Positions 35,968 through 47,660 are shown, counted from the first letter of the stretch. The stretch: 64,000 nt of DNA from Limnohabitans sp. T6-20 (GCF_003063505.1 NZ_NERW01000001.1:860501-924500); one strand, 5' to 3'. Notes: a model not told the origin generated them from the sequence alone. Numbers and translations are program-made.

Positions 35968-36657
35968 ATGGGAAAGATGATTGAACTCAAAGCCGCAGAC
36001 GGCACCGTGGTACCCGCGTATGAGGCGCGTCCTGCGGGGACACCCAAAGGTGCCGTGGTGGTGATCCAGGAAATTTTTGGCGTGAACAGCCACATCCGCA
36101 ACGTGGCGGATGGCTACGCGGCCGAGGGTTATGTCGCCGTGGCCCCGGCGGCCTTTCACCGCGTCAAGCCAGGTGTTGAGCTGGGCTACACGGATGCCGA
36201 CATGGGCGAAGGCTTTGGCTACAAAACGGCGGTCGAGGCTTTGCCTGCGCCCGGCGTGATGCAGGACATCCAGGCGGCCATTGACCACGCGGCCCAAACC
36301 TCGGGCGGCAAGGTCGGCATCGTGGGTTATTGCTGGGGTGGCTTGCTGACCTGGCGCGCCGCTTGCACCTTGAAGGGCCTGAGCGCTGCGGTGCCTTATT
36401 ACGGCGGCGGCATGACGACCGATGCTGAAATTTCCCGTCAGCCACGGGTGCCCGTGTTGGCGCATTTTGCTGAGGAAGATAAGTGGATTCCGCTCGATTC
36501 CGTTGAGGCTTTCAAGAAAGCGCATCCCGCAGTGCAGGTGTTCACCTATGCGGCGCACCACGGCTTCAATTGTGATCAGCGCGGCGCGTGGCATGCGCCT
36601 TCGGCCCAGTTGGCCCGCGAGCGCACGTTGGCATTTTTTGCCCAGCACTTGGGCTGA
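35968..36657 (+). CDS. Dienelactone hydrolase family protein
   Basis: 229 residues from ATG 35968; an ATG at 35962 sits only one base from the aagg site, so the second is preferred. The nucleophile cysteine is C122 in GYCWGGLLTW, and the Asp and His of the triad lie in EEDKWIPLD and HHGFNCD. VIQEIFGVNSHIRNVAD is the family N-terminal motif. It opens dienelactone in chlorocatechol-like routes or acts as a general esterase. Operon with the HCCA-isomerase-like gene. Confidence 0.92.
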   Translation: MGKMIELKAADGTVVPAYEARPAGTPKGAVVVIQEIFGVNSHIRNVADGYAAEGYVAVAPAAFHRVKPGVELGYTDADMGEGFGYKTAVEALPAPGVMQDIQAAIDHAAQTSGGKVGIVGYCWGGLLTWRAACTLKGLSAAVPYYGGGMTTDAEISRQPRVPVLAHFAEEDKWIPLDSVEAFKKAHPAVQVFTYAAHHGFNCDQRGAWHAPSAQLARERTLAFFAQHLG

Positions 36658-36678
36658 AACGGGGTCTTTTCAGAGGGC

Positions 36679-37803
36679 TCAATCGCCCGTGCGTGCCAGG
36701 TAGCGTTTGCGCCAAAACACCAGCCCCATGACCAAGGCGATGCTGCCCATGCTGCCCAGCGTCCACCAAAAGGCCGAGGCCTGATGCAGCCAAGGCATGA
36801 ACTCGAAGTTCATGCCAAAAATGCCTGCGATCAGGTTCAGTGGCAAAAAGATGGCCGTCAACGCGGTCAGGGTGCGCATGATGTCGTTGGTGCGGTTGCC
36901 CTGCACATTGAAGTGCATTTGCACCGCCGTTTCGGTGTTGTGCTCCAGGCGGCGCACGTGTTGCACCACTCGGTCGATGTGTTCGAGCACGTCGCGGCTG
37001 CGAATTTTGAGCAGCTCGTGTTCCCGCTGGGCGGCGCTGTCTGCGCCAACGCGCCAGCTGTCCAGTGATTCGGTCCAACTTTGCATGGCGGTGTGCTGGT
37101 CATCGCACAGGGCTTCGAGCTGGTGCAGCGCCATGCGGGCGTGTAGCAGGGCGTCCCAACGGTTAAAGCGCGTGCGCGGGTGCAGCAGTTCGGCTTGCCA
37201 GTGGTCGAGTTGGCGGCTCAGTTCGCGGCGCAAGTCCAAGTAGCCGTCGACCATGTGGCTGACGATGCGCAGCATCATGTCGGCTGGGCTGTGCGGCACG
37301 CCACGTGCGCCGGTTGAGCGCGGGTCGGTGGCGTCGTGGGCCTGCGTGCTGGCCAGCAGACGGCTGGCATAGGCTTCGCGTACCGCGCAGTCGGCCGGGT
37401 GCACGCTGACCAGTACCCGGTCAAACACGGCAAACCCCACCGGGCTGGTGTCGATGCGGTGCAGCACGGGCGGGCCGGGGCGTTTGCCGCTCTGCAGGTC
37501 CAGGCTGTTCTCTGGTCGTGCCTCAGTGCCGCCCGGGCGCTGGGCCAATCGTCGGAACACCATCAGGTCGTAATGCGAGCTGTAGTCAAAACGCGACGGC
37601 AGTTGCGCATTCAGCAGGTCCGAGACGTGCAAATCCACCAAGGTCTGACCTGTCAGCCGTTCAAGGCTGTTTTGGATGGACGTCAGCTCTGCCTGAAACT
37701 GTTCACGCGAACAGGCAATCCAGACATAACCGTGCTCGGGGAGATGCTGGGGCAAGGCCAGCCCGGCGTGGACTTGTGTGCCTGCGACGGTGAAGACCCG
37801 CAT
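36679..37803 (-). CDS. corA: CorA-type divalent metal ion transporter
   Basis: 374 residues. A large cytoplasmic N-domain, a long helix (about residues 225-310), then two C-terminal transmembrane helices with the GMN selectivity motif in AGIFGMNFEFMPWL. It takes up Mg2+ or related metals or may export Zn2+ (ZntB-like), as the mid-helix alone does not tell. It lies eight bases after hemB on the same strand, so co-transcribed. Confidence 0.9.
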   Translation of the reverse strand: MRVFTVAGTQVHAGLALPQHLPEHGYVWIACSREQFQAELTSIQNSLERLTGQTLVDLHVSDLLNAQLPSRFDYSSHYDLMVFRRLAQRPGGTEARPENSLDLQSGKRPGPPVLHRIDTSPVGFAVFDRVLVSVHPADCAVREAYASRLLASTQAHDATDPRSTGARGVPHSPADMMLRIVSHMVDGYLDLRRELSRQLDHWQAELLHPRTRFNRWDALLHARMALHQLEALCDDQHTAMQSWTESLDSWRVGADSAAQREHELLKIRSRDVLEHIDRVVQHVRRLEHNTETAVQMHFNVQGNRTNDIMRTLTALTAIFLPLNLIAGIFGMNFEFMPWLHQASAFWWTLGSMGSIALVMGLVFWRKRYLARTGD

Positions 37804-37811
37804 GACTTGGC

Positions 37812-38909
<1,098 letters not shown>

Positions 38910-38956
38910 TCATAAAAACTTAAATTGAACTTGTTAATGGTTTTGTTATTTGATAA

Positions 38957-39064
38957 ATTCACTCCGGGCAGCTTGCTGCCTCCCGCTTTTCCTCCCTGAG
39001 CGGGGCCTTGATGCGGTAACGCTAAAGGGCTTCCCACCCTCGGCCTTGGCCGGGGGTTTTTTTT
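38957..39064 (+). ncRNA. Candidate small structured RNA or hemJ leader attenuator
   Basis: About 108 bases. Hairpin 1: ggcag-cttg-ctgcc (38967-38980 region). Hairpin 2: gcctt...gcg-gtaa-cgc...agggc with a GNRA loop (39005-39030). Hairpin 3: cctcggcc/ggccgggg terminator, with eight T. No matching protein frame. It could be a trans-acting sRNA or a premature-termination leader of hemJ, 53 bases downstream. Boundaries are estimates. Confidence 0.5.
39037..39064 (+). terminator. Intrinsic terminator upstream of hemJ
   Basis: 8-bp stem (ccctcggc / gccggggg, one wobble) with cttg loop and eight T at 39057-39064. As no plus-strand gene precedes it (hemB is divergent), it must end a short RNA or a leader. 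Confidence 0.8.
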
Positions 39065-39116
39065 GCCCATGCACACCCTGTGTGCCGGTCCAGCCATCTC
39101 TGACTACACTTGCACC

Positions 39117-39545
39117 ATGCTCTGGATCAAAGCCCTTCACATCGTTTTCATCGCCAGCTGGTTTGCCGGCCTGTTTTATTTGCCGCGCATTTTCGTCAAT
39201 CTGGCCATGGTGGAGCCGGGGTCTGTGGCCGAGCGGGAGCGCTTGCTGCTGATGGCGCGCAAGTTGTACCGTTTCATGACGATTTTGGCGATTCCCGCGC
39301 TGGCCTTGGGCTTGTGGCTGTGGCTGGTGGTTGGCATTGGTCGCGGCCCGGGGCAGGGGTGGATGCATGCCAAGCTGGCCATCGTGGTGGCCTTGATCGG
39401 CTACCACCACGCTTGTGGCGTCATCCTTCGCAAATTCGCCCAAGGGCAGATGCAACGCAGCCACATCTGGTTTCGCTGGTTCAACGAGGCACCGGTCCTC
39501 ATGATGCTGGCGGCGGTGATCTTGGTGGTTGTCAAACCGTTTTAA
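39117..39545 (+). CDS. hemJ: Protoporphyrinogen oxidase HemJ (CopD-like, UPF0093)
   Basis: 142 residues from MLWIKALHIVFIASWFAG; the in-frame extension to 39063 crosses the T-tract and is rejected. Four transmembrane helices, conserved H8 and the Lys in MHAKLAIVVALIGYHH, all HemJ hallmarks. It oxidises protoporphyrinogen IX to protoporphyrin IX in the membrane. Location opposite hemB supports the heme role; a CopD-like copper function is less likely. Confidence 0.9.
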   Translation: MLWIKALHIVFIASWFAGLFYLPRIFVNLAMVEPGSVAERERLLLMARKLYRFMTILAIPALALGLWLWLVVGIGRGPGQGWMHAKLAIVVALIGYHHACGVILRKFAQGQMQRSHIWFRWFNEAPVLMMLAAVILVVVKPF

Positions 39546-39554
39546 GGGCCAGGC

Positions 39555-40670
39555 ATGCGCACCCCCCACCTGCGCAAAACGGCCGCTTGGCCTCTGGTGT
39601 GGATTTACGCCATCCTGATCGTTTACGCGAGCCTGTATCCCTTTGACAACTGGCGCATCCAGGGCATTGCCCCCTGGGCTTTTTTGACAGCCCCTTTGCC
39701 GCGCTACTGGACGGGCTTTGATGTGCTGTCCAACGTGGTGGGTTATGCGCCTTTTGGTTTCTTGCTGGCATTGGCGCTGCACAGGACGCGGCGCCATTGG
39801 CCTGCCATCGTTTTGACCACTTTGGTGGCTGCTGCGCTGTCCCTGACGATGGAGTCCTTGCAAATGTTTTTACCGGTGCGGGTGCCCTCCAATGTGGACG
39901 CTGCGCTGAATATTTCGGGTGCTTTTGCCGGTGCCGTGCTTGCACGCGCCTTGGAGTGGGTGGGTTTGCTGGACCGCTGGAGCCGGTTTCGTGACCGCTG
40001 GTTTGTGCCCGATGCCAGCGGTGCGATGGCATTGCTGGCCGTTTGGCCTCTTGCGCTGTTGTTCCCGGCCCCCGTGACCTTTGGTCTGGGGCAGGTGCTG
40101 GAGAGGGTGGAAGCCGCATTCGCCCATGTGCTGGAAGACTCGCTTTTGCTCGAATGGTTGCCTTTGCGTGAAGTGGAGTTGCAGCCCTTGTTGCCCATCA
40201 GTGAAATCCTGTGCGTGGCCATTGGTTTGTTGTTGCCATGCCTGTTGGCTTTTGGGGTGTTGCGTGAATGGCGTCAACGCATCGTTGTGGCGGTGTTGTT
40301 GGTGTGGGTGGGGTTCATGACCAGCGCCTTGTCGGCAGCGCTCACGTATGGGCCTGCCCACGCTTGGGATTGGGTCAGCACCGAGGTGCTGGCGGGCCTG
40401 GCGGTCGCCATGGTGGGCATGGCGGTGCTGTCGTTCAGTGCGGCGCGGGTGTGCTGGGTGCTGGCGCTGGCTGCCTTGGTGTGGCAGCTCAGCTTGCTCA
40501 ACAATGCTTCGGCAGACGCATACTTTGCCTTGACCTTGCAAACTTGGGAGCAGGGGCAGTTCATCCGCTTTCATGGCCTCATCCAGTGGTTGGGATGGTT
40601 GTGGCCTTATGCCTTGCTGCTGTATTTGGTGAGTCGCCTGTCTTCGTCTGCCCGCACGAGCGATCAGTGA
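39555..40670 (+). CDS. VanZ-like family membrane protein
   Basis: 371 residues, about ten transmembrane segments. The N-terminal half carries the VanZ-like core (IYAILIVYASLYPFDNWRI, FDVLSNVVGYAPFGFLLAL, TMESLQMFLPVRVPSNVDAA). The C-terminal half is a less conserved hydrophobic extension. VanZ confers teicoplanin resistance in enterococci; the Proteobacterial family's role is unknown. It follows hemJ by nine bases, so operon. Confidence 0.85.
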   Translation: MRTPHLRKTAAWPLVWIYAILIVYASLYPFDNWRIQGIAPWAFLTAPLPRYWTGFDVLSNVVGYAPFGFLLALALHRTRRHWPAIVLTTLVAAALSLTMESLQMFLPVRVPSNVDAALNISGAFAGAVLARALEWVGLLDRWSRFRDRWFVPDASGAMALLAVWPLALLFPAPVTFGLGQVLERVEAAFAHVLEDSLLLEWLPLREVELQPLLPISEILCVAIGLLLPCLLAFGVLREWRQRIVVAVLLVWVGFMTSALSAALTYGPAHAWDWVSTEVLAGLAVAMVGMAVLSFSAARVCWVLALAALVWQLSLLNNASADAYFALTLQTWEQGQFIRFHGLIQWLGWLWPYALLLYLVSRLSSSARTSDQ

Positions 40671-40695
40671 TTGGGCATCCGCCTAAAATTCGGAT

Positions 40696-41040
40696 ATGAC
40701 CTCAGAAAACGCCACGCCTTATTTCAAGCGCCACATCTTTTTTTGCCTGAACGAGCGCAAAAACAACGAGGCCTGCTGCGCCCAACAAGGTGCGCAAGCC
40801 GCTTTTGACCACTGCAAAAACCGCATCAAAGCCCTGGGCTTGGCTGGGCCAGGCCAGGTGCGCGTCAATAAGGCGGGTTGCCTTGACCGTTGTTCCGGTG
40901 GTCCGGTGGCGGTGGTTTACCCGGAAGGCGTCTGGTATTCCTATGTCGACCAGGCCGACATCGACGAGATCGTTGAATCGCATCTGAAAAATGGCCAGAT
41001 CGTTGAGCGTTTGGTCACACCAGCGCATCTGGGCCGCTGA
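40696..41040 (+). CDS. Thioredoxin-like [2Fe-2S] ferredoxin
   Basis: 114 residues. Thioredoxin-like ferredoxin fold: HIFFCLNERKNNEACCAQQG supplies the first two cluster cysteines and NKAGCLDRCSGGPVAVVYPE the last two (CxxxC). It is a small electron carrier or Fe-S scaffold in the cytoplasm. Its stop shares one base with the hydrolase gene that follows. Confidence 0.92.
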   Translation: MTSENATPYFKRHIFFCLNERKNNEACCAQQGAQAAFDHCKNRIKALGLAGPGQVRVNKAGCLDRCSGGPVAVVYPEGVWYSYVDQADIDEIVESHLKNGQIVERLVTPAHLGR

Positions 41041-41666
41041 TGAATTCCGCCACCCAATCCCTGACATTGCAAGGGCAGTCCGGGGTCATTGAGGCCTTGC
41101 GCGACGTCCCTGCAGACGGCGTTGTCCGAGGGACGGCGGTCATTGCGCACCCGCACCCCTTGTTTGGCGGCACCATGCAAAACAAAGTGGTGCAGACCCT
41201 GGCCAGGGCATTTGTGCAGTGCGGCTGGCAGGCTGTGCGCTTTAATTTTCGAGGGGTGGGTGCCAGCGCTGGCACTTACGACGAAGGCCGAGGCGAAGCG
41301 GCAGACATGCTGGCCCTGATTGAACAAGTGGCACCGGAAGGCCCTTTGGCTTTGGCCGGGTTTTCGTTTGGGGCCTTCGTCACCAGCCACGTGGCCCAGT
41401 CTGTGGCGTCTGTGCGCCCTCTGGAAAAACTGGTGCTGGTGGGCACGGCGGCCTCACGCTTTGTCGTGGCGCCCGTGGCCCCCGAGTTGCATGACAAAAC
41501 CCTGGTGCTGCATGGCGAGCAAGACGACACGGTGCCGCTGGCCAGCGTGATGGATTGGGCGCGTCCCCAATCCTTGCCCGTCATGGTCATTCCCGGGGTT
41601 GAGCATTTCTTCCACGGACAATTGCCCCTTCTCAGAAGTCTGGTGGCGCGCCACCTTCGTGCCTGA
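41040..41666 (+). CDS. Alpha/beta hydrolase (small dienelactone-hydrolase-like family)
   Basis: 208 residues. Nucleophile elbow GFSFGAFV, acid EQDDTVPL, base VEHFFHG; N-terminal VIAHPHPLFGGTMQNKVV is typical of the KANL3/Tex30-like bacterial hydrolases. Substrate unknown. It overlaps the ferredoxin gene by one base and precedes the carboxypeptidase gene by 52 bases. Confidence 0.88.
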   Translation: MNSATQSLTLQGQSGVIEALRDVPADGVVRGTAVIAHPHPLFGGTMQNKVVQTLARAFVQCGWQAVRFNFRGVGASAGTYDEGRGEAADMLALIEQVAPEGPLALAGFSFGAFVTSHVAQSVASVRPLEKLVLVGTAASRFVVAPVAPELHDKTLVLHGEQDDTVPLASVMDWARPQSLPVMVIPGVEHFFHGQLPLLRSLVARHLRA

Positions 41667-41718
41667 TGTCGGACGCACCGCTTCACAGCGGTGCGCCATG
41701 ACGGAAAGACTGAAATTC

Positions 41719-42888
41719 ATGCCCACATTTTTTAAAAACCTGGCAGCGACTACCCTGGCCGCTTTCATTTTGGCTTTCACCTTGGGTGCGCAGGCGCAAA
41801 TGCCCCAGCCCCCCGAAGTGGCGGCCAAAGCGTATTTGCTGATCGATGTCACAGCCAACCAGGTGTTGGCGACCAAAGACCCTGACATGGCGGTCGAGCC
41901 CGCCTCCTTGACCAAGTTGATGACGGCTTATCTGGTGTTTGATGCCCTGAAGTCACGCAAGATCGATCTCAAACAGACCCTGCCGGTCTCCGAACGGGCC
42001 TGGAAGATGCCCGGTTCGCGCATGTTCATTGACCCCAAAATGCGGGTGCCTGTCGAGGACTTGATCAAAGGCATGATTGTTCAGTCGGGCAACGACGCCA
42101 CGGTGGCACTGGCCGAGGGTGTGGGTGGCAGCGTCGAGCACTTTGTGCAACTGATGAACGATCAGGCCAAGGTCTTGGGCATGAAGAACACCAGTTACCG
42201 CAATCCGGAGGGCTTGACCGAGGTGGGTCACACCACCACGGCCCGCGATCTGGCCACTTTGGCCAGCCGCTTGATGCGTGACTTCCCGGACTACGTCCCT
42301 TATTACGCGATCAAAAAATACCGTTATGCGGGAACGCCTGCAGCCAATGACAGCAACCGCAATTTGCTGTTGTTTCGTGATCCTTCGGTCGATGGCTTGA
42401 AAACGGGGCACACCAACGCAGCCGGTTATTGCCAGGTGGCCACGGCCAAACGGGATTTCCCCAACGTGGGCTCGCGCCGCCTTTTGTCCATCGTCTTGGG
42501 GGCGGACAGCGAAAATGCCCGTGCCAATGAAAGCCAAAAGCTGCTGAACTGGGGTTACACCGCCTTTGATGCCGTCAAACTCTTCGACGCTGGACAGCCC
42601 GTGCTGAGCCCTGCGGTCTGGAAGGGCAAGACGCCTGTCTTGAAGCTGGGCTCTTTTCAGCCACTGATCGTGGCCGTACCTGCCGGGACCGCCGCCCAAA
42701 TCAAAACCCAGGCGGCCCGCCCGGACCCGCTGGTCGCGCCTTACACCAAAGGGCAGGCCGTGGGCACCTTGAAGGTGATGCGCGGCGACCAGGCCTTGTT
42801 TGACGTGCCTTTGGTGGCTTTGGAGGCGGTGGAGCAAGCGGGTGTGCTGGGCCGGGCATGGGATGCCGTGCGCCTGTGGATCAAGTGA
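41719..42888 (+). CDS. dacA: D-alanyl-D-alanine carboxypeptidase (PBP5/6 family)
   Basis: 389 residues from ATG 41719, with ggaaaga ten bases upstream; ATG 41698 is an alternative start. Signal peptide TTLAAFILAFTLGAQAQ. Active-site serine S63 in SLTK(63-66), SGN at 123-125, KTG at 228-230: the complete peptidase S11 set. A C-terminal PBP5_C domain and an amphipathic tail anchor (RAWDAVRLWIK) follow. Trims D-Ala from peptidoglycan side chains in the periplasm. Confidence 0.94.
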   Translation: MPTFFKNLAATTLAAFILAFTLGAQAQMPQPPEVAAKAYLLIDVTANQVLATKDPDMAVEPASLTKLMTAYLVFDALKSRKIDLKQTLPVSERAWKMPGSRMFIDPKMRVPVEDLIKGMIVQSGNDATVALAEGVGGSVEHFVQLMNDQAKVLGMKNTSYRNPEGLTEVGHTTTARDLATLASRLMRDFPDYVPYYAIKKYRYAGTPAANDSNRNLLLFRDPSVDGLKTGHTNAAGYCQVATAKRDFPNVGSRRLLSIVLGADSENARANESQKLLNWGYTAFDAVKLFDAGQPVLSPAVWKGKTPVLKLGSFQPLIVAVPAGTAAQIKTQAARPDPLVAPYTKGQAVGTLKVMRGDQALFDVPLVALEAVEQAGVLGRAWDAVRLWIK

Positions 42889-42924
42889 AATCCGGTCGAC
42901 TCCCCGCGCTGACCGGCAGATAAT

Positions 42925-42953
42925 TTGCCACCAGCCCGCCAGGCGGTTATACT
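42925..42953 (+). promoter_or_regulatory. Sigma-70 promoter of the str operon (rpsL)
   Basis: ttgcca (42925-42930), 17 bases, tatact (42948-42953), within one base of consensus in each box or close to it. The -10 box lies in the loop of the upstream terminator hairpin. Expected start near 42960, 66 bases before rpsL. Confidence 0.75.
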
Positions 42954-42965
42954 GGCGGGCTTTTC
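42933..42965 (+). terminator. Intrinsic terminator of the carboxypeptidase gene, containing the rpsL -10 box
   Basis: agcccgcca / tggcgggct, a perfect 9-bp stem with an 11-base loop, followed by tttt. The loop ggcggttatac carries most of the rpsL -10 hexamer. Confidence 0.75.
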
Positions 42966-43025
42966 CGCTTTTGGGGCGGAGAAGTTTCTTTTGTCAATTC
43001 CAAACGTTTAGGGACGTTTTAAACA

Positions 43026-43403
43026 ATGCCAACCATCAATCAATTGGTGCGTCAGGGGCGCGAGGTCGAAACGACCAAGTCCAAAAGCCCTGCGATGCAA
43101 AACTCTCCACAGCGTCGTGGTGTCTGCACCCGTGTGTACACCACAACGCCTAAAAAGCCTAACTCCGCTCTGCGTAAAGTTGCCAAAGTGCGCTTGACCA
43201 ACGGTTTTGAGGTCATCTCTTACATCGGCGGTGAAGGCCACAACCTGCAGGAACACTCTGTTGTTCTGGTGCGCGGTGGTCGTGTCAAAGACTTGCCAGG
43301 TGTGCGTTACCACATCGTCCGCGGTTCTTTGGACCTGCAAGGCGTGAAAGACCGCAAGCAGTCTCGCTCCAAGTACGGCGCGAAGAAGCCAAAGGCCAAG
43401 TAA
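43026..43403 (+). CDS. rpsL: 30S ribosomal protein S12
   Basis: 125 residues. Decoding-centre protein; K43 in [12 protein letters not shown] and K88 in [13 protein letters not shown] keep the wild-type, streptomycin-sensitive lysines (the usual resistance mutations alter them). First gene of the str operon, with its own promoter at 42925; not preceded by rpoC. Confidence 0.98.
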   Translation: MPTINQLVRQGREVETTKSKSPAMQNSPQRRGVCTRVYTTTPKKPNSALRKVAKVRLTNGFEVISYIGGEGHNLQEHSVVLVRGGRVKDLPGVRYHIVRGSLDLQGVKDRKQSRSKYGAKKPKAK

Positions 43404-43566
43404 GCCCTTACGGGTTGAAATTTTCGGTGCTGTTTCCCGCGTGGCGCGGTGATCCAGCGAAGTGACCCGAAGCCCGGAATTGTCCAGGTGGGTCGAGTAA
43501 GTGAGTGTTTTGAATAACGCTCGCGGTGTCTGAAAAGACGCCAACTGAAGCAATATGAGGTGAAAT

Positions 43567-44037
43567 ATGCCACGTCGTCGCGAAGTCCCTAAACGTGAAA
43601 TCCTGCCGGATCCCAAGTTCGGTAATGTCGAATTGTCCAAGTTCATGAACGTGATCATGGAAGGCGGCAAAAAAGCTGTTGCCGAGCGCATCATTTACGG
43701 TGCCCTCGAAAACATGGAAAAGAAAACAGGCAAAGACCCTGTGGAACTCTTCTCCATCGCCATCAACAACGTCAAGCCCATGGTGGAAGTGAAATCCCGC
43801 CGCGTGGGTGGTGCGAACTACCAGGTGCCTGTTGAAGTGCGCCCTGTTCGTCGCCTGGCCCTGTCGATGCGCTGGATCAAGGAAGCCGCTCGCAAGCGCG
43901 GTGAGAAGTCCATGGCCCTGCGCTTGGCCAACGAACTGCTCGAGGCCAACGAAGGCCGCGGCGGTGCCATGAAAAAGCGTGACGAAGTTCACCGCATGGC
44001 CGAAGCCAACAAGGCGTTCTCGCACTTCCGCTTCTGA
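43567..44037 (+). CDS. rpsG: 30S ribosomal protein S7
   Basis: 156 residues starting [16 protein letters not shown], full length for S7, which nucleates assembly of the 30S head by binding the 3' major domain of 16S rRNA. In E. coli it represses its own operon by binding the rpsL-rpsG spacer; here that spacer is 163 bases. ATG preceded by gaggtg. Confidence 0.98.
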   Translation: MPRRREVPKREILPDPKFGNVELSKFMNVIMEGGKKAVAERIIYGALENMEKKTGKDPVELFSIAINNVKPMVEVKSRRVGGANYQVPVEVRPVRRLALSMRWIKEAARKRGEKSMALRLANELLEANEGRGGAMKKRDEVHRMAEANKAFSHFRF

Positions 44038-44044
44038 TGCACAA

Positions 44045-44110
44045 GGGCTTCCCAAGGAAGCCCGACACTGCCAGAAGCCAGCCCGCTGGCCCCATCAGGG
44101 GTGGCGGGCT
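44045..44110 (+). other. Two hairpins in the rpsG-fusA spacer
   Basis: gggcttcc-caa-ggaagccc (44045-44063) and agcccgc...cccc-atca-gggg...gcgggct (44080-44110). Neither is followed by a real T-tract; likely processing or attenuation structures. Confidence 0.55.
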
Positions 44111-44136
44111 TTAGTACATCATCATCGGAGAAATTT

Positions 44137-46239
44137 ATGGCTCGCACTACCCCCATCGAGCGCTATCGCAACATTGGTATCTCGGCTCACATCGACGCCG
44201 GCAAAACCACAACGACTGAGCGTATTCTTTTTTATACCGGCGTGAACCACAAGATTGGTGAAGTGCACGACGGCGCTGCCACCATGGACTGGATGGAGCA
44301 AGAGCAAGAGCGTGGCATCACGATCACCTCGGCTGCTACCACCTGCTTCTGGAAGGGCATGGACGGTTCTTTCGAAGACCACCGCATCAACATCATCGAC
44401 ACCCCCGGCCACGTGGACTTCACCATTGAAGTTGAGCGTTCGATGCGTGTTCTGGACGGTGCTTGCATGGTTTACTGCGCTGTGGGCGGCGTGCAGCCCC
44501 AGTCTGAAACCGTGTGGCGTCAGGCCAACAAGTACAAAGTGCCACGTTTGGCCTTTGTGAACAAGATGGACCGCACCGGTGCCAACTTCTTCAAAGTTGT
44601 GGAGCAGATGAAGTTGCGCCTGAAGGCCAACCCTGTGCCAATCGTGATCCCAATCGGCGCTGAAGAAAACTTCACCGGCGTGGTCGATCTGCGCAAGATG
44701 AAAGCCATCATCTGGGACGAAGCTTCCCAGGGCATGAAGTTCACTTTCGAAGAAATTCCGGCCGAATTGCTCGAGACCGCCAAAGAGTGGCGCGAGAAAA
44801 TGGTGGAAGCGGCTGCAGAAGCCTCTGAAGAGCTGATGAACAAGTACCTTGAAGAAGGCGACTTGACCGAAGAAGAAATCACACACGGCCTGCGCGTTCG
44901 CACCATCAACAGCGAAATCCAGCCCATGTTGTGCGGTACAGCGTTCAAGAACAAAGGCGTTCAGCGCATGCTGGATGCGGTTCTTGAGTTGATGCCTTCG
45001 CCTTTGGACGTGAAAGCCATCAAGGGCTACGACGAAGAAGAGCAGGAAATCACCCGCAAGGCCGACGACGAAGAGAAATTCTCCGCATTGGCTTTCAAGC
45101 TGATGACCGATCCGTTTGTGGGTCAGTTGACTTTCGTGCGCGTGTATTCTGGCGTTCTGAAAAAGGGCGACACCGTTTACAACGCGGTGCGCGGCAAGAA
45201 AGAGCGTATCGGTCGTATCGTGCAGATGCACGCCAACAACCGTGAAGAAGTTGACGAAATCCGTGCCGGCGACATCGCCGCTTGCGTGGGCTTGAAAGAC
45301 GTCACCACCGGTGAAACCTTGTGCGATCCAAACGCCGTGATCACGCTGGAACGCATGGTGTTCCCTGACTCCGTGATTCGCCAAGCTGTGGAACCCAAGA
45401 CCAAGGCTGACCAGGAAAAAATGGGCATCGCTTTGTCCCGTTTGGCCGCTGAAGATCCATCTTTCCGCGTGCAAACCGACGAAGAATCGGGCCAGACCAT
45501 CATTGGTGGTCAGGGCGAATTGCACCTGGAAATCATCGTGGACCGCATGAAGCGTGAATTCGGTGTGGAAGCCAACGTCGGCAAGCCTCAAGTGGCTTAC
45601 CGCGAAACCATCCGCAAGACCGTCGAAGAAGCCGAAGGCAAGTTCGTGCGTCAGTCCGGTGGTAAGGGTCAATACGGCCACGTGGTTCTGAAGGTTGAGC
45701 CCCAAGAACCTGGCAAGGGCTTTGAATTCGTTGACGCCATCAAGGGCGGTGTGGTTCCTCGCGAATACATCCCTGCGGTCGAAAAGGGCGTGATCGAAGC
45801 TTTGGGCCAAGGCGTGTTGGCGGGCTACCCCGTTGTGGACGTCAAGGTCACGCTGCACTTCGGTTCGTACCACGATGTGGACTCGAACGAAATGGCCTTC
45901 AAGATGGCCGCCATCTTTGGTTTCAAAGAAGGTTGCCGCAAAGCCCAGCCGGTCATTCTGGAGCCCATGATGGCTGTGGAAGTCGAGACCCCTGAAGACT
46001 ACGCCGGTAACGTGATGGGCGACTTGTCCTCACGCCGTGGCATGGTCCAAGGCATGGACGACATGGTCGGTGGCGGCAAGGCCATCAAGGCCGAAGTGCC
46101 TTTGTCCGAAATGTTCGGTTACTCGACTACCCTGCGCTCGATGTCGCAAGGTCGCGCAACCTACACAATGGAATTCAAGCACTACGCTGAAGCCCCTCGC
46201 AACGTTGCTGAAGCCATTGTGGCTTCGCGCGCAAAATAA
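44137..46239 (+). CDS. fusA: Elongation factor G
   Basis: 700 residues from [20 protein letters not shown] (upstream in-frame codons are leader). GTPase P-loop [20 protein letters not shown] (G3) and NKMDR (G4), and the five-domain length of EF-G. It drives translocation and, with RRF, ribosome recycling. Third gene of the str operon. Confidence 0.98.
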   Translation: MARTTPIERYRNIGISAHIDAGKTTTTERILFYTGVNHKIGEVHDGAATMDWMEQEQERGITITSAATTCFWKGMDGSFEDHRINIIDTPGHVDFTIEVERSMRVLDGACMVYCAVGGVQPQSETVWRQANKYKVPRLAFVNKMDRTGANFFKVVEQMKLRLKANPVPIVIPIGAEENFTGVVDLRKMKAIIWDEASQGMKFTFEEIPAELLETAKEWREKMVEAAAEASEELMNKYLEEGDLTEEEITHGLRVRTINSEIQPMLCGTAFKNKGVQRMLDAVLELMPSPLDVKAIKGYDEEEQEITRKADDEEKFSALAFKLMTDPFVGQLTFVRVYSGVLKKGDTVYNAVRGKKERIGRIVQMHANNREEVDEIRAGDIAACVGLKDVTTGETLCDPNAVITLERMVFPDSVIRQAVEPKTKADQEKMGIALSRLAAEDPSFRVQTDEESGQTIIGGQGELHLEIIVDRMKREFGVEANVGKPQVAYRETIRKTVEEAEGKFVRQSGGKGQYGHVVLKVEPQEPGKGFEFVDAIKGGVVPREYIPAVEKGVIEALGQGVLAGYPVVDVKVTLHFGSYHDVDSNEMAFKMAAIFGFKEGCRKAQPVILEPMMAVEVETPEDYAGNVMGDLSSRRGMVQGMDDMVGGGKAIKAEVPLSEMFGYSTTLRSMSQGRATYTMEFKHYAEAPRNVAEAIVASRAK

Positions 46240-46247
46240 CGACAAGC

Positions 46248-46304
46248 GTGCCTGACCAAATTCGCCTGCGAATTTGCTCGGGCACCTCTGACTAGAAACA
46301 GTCA
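46248..46304 (+). other. Hairpins in the fusA-tuf spacer
   Basis: A 17-bp near-perfect stem (gtgcctga-c-caaattcg / cgaatttg-c-tcgggcac, one C-C mismatch, cctg loop, 46248-46285) and ctgact-agaaac-agtcag (46287-46304). The first could be a terminator-like or processing structure; there is no T-tract. The rest of the 187-base gap shows smaller dyads such as ctga-aagt-tcag. Confidence 0.6.
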
Positions 46305-46426
46305 GAACTGAAAGTTCAGAAACTGTCTGCGATCAAGTGCCACTCTGTGCCCGTGCGGAGTGATCAAGCAACCTGATGCAAACATTAAACCAACACACGG
46401 GCATTGCTCTTTTTAAGGATTGAAAA

Positions 46427-47617
<1,191 letters not shown>

Positions 47618-47633
47618 TTCTTTTGTGGCGCAG

Positions 47634-47660
47634 CAGCGCAAAGGCTCGTCCTTTGCGCTG
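47634..47660 (+). other. Hairpin in the tuf-rpsJ spacer
   Basis: cagcgcaaagg-ctcgt-cctttgcgctg, a perfect 11-bp stem with a five-base loop and no T-tract after it. Probably an RNase processing or partial attenuation site between the str and S10 parts. Confidence 0.6.

Noticed and set aside
38957-39064. Reading the hemB/hemJ RNA as 6S RNA
   Set aside because: The segment is too short (about 108 versus about 180 bases) and lacks the long closing stem and large central bubble of 6S RNA; the shared ccctgagc string is too little.
44122-45873. Long open frame antisense to fusA (about 580 codons)
   Set aside because: It mirrors the codon bias of the highly expressed fusA gene; the predicted protein is Val/His/Phe-rich and has no family features. 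The same holds for long antisense frames opposite tuf (46385-47704), the GMC gene (21935-24040), ptsI (61411-63000) and the MFS gene (59528-60826).
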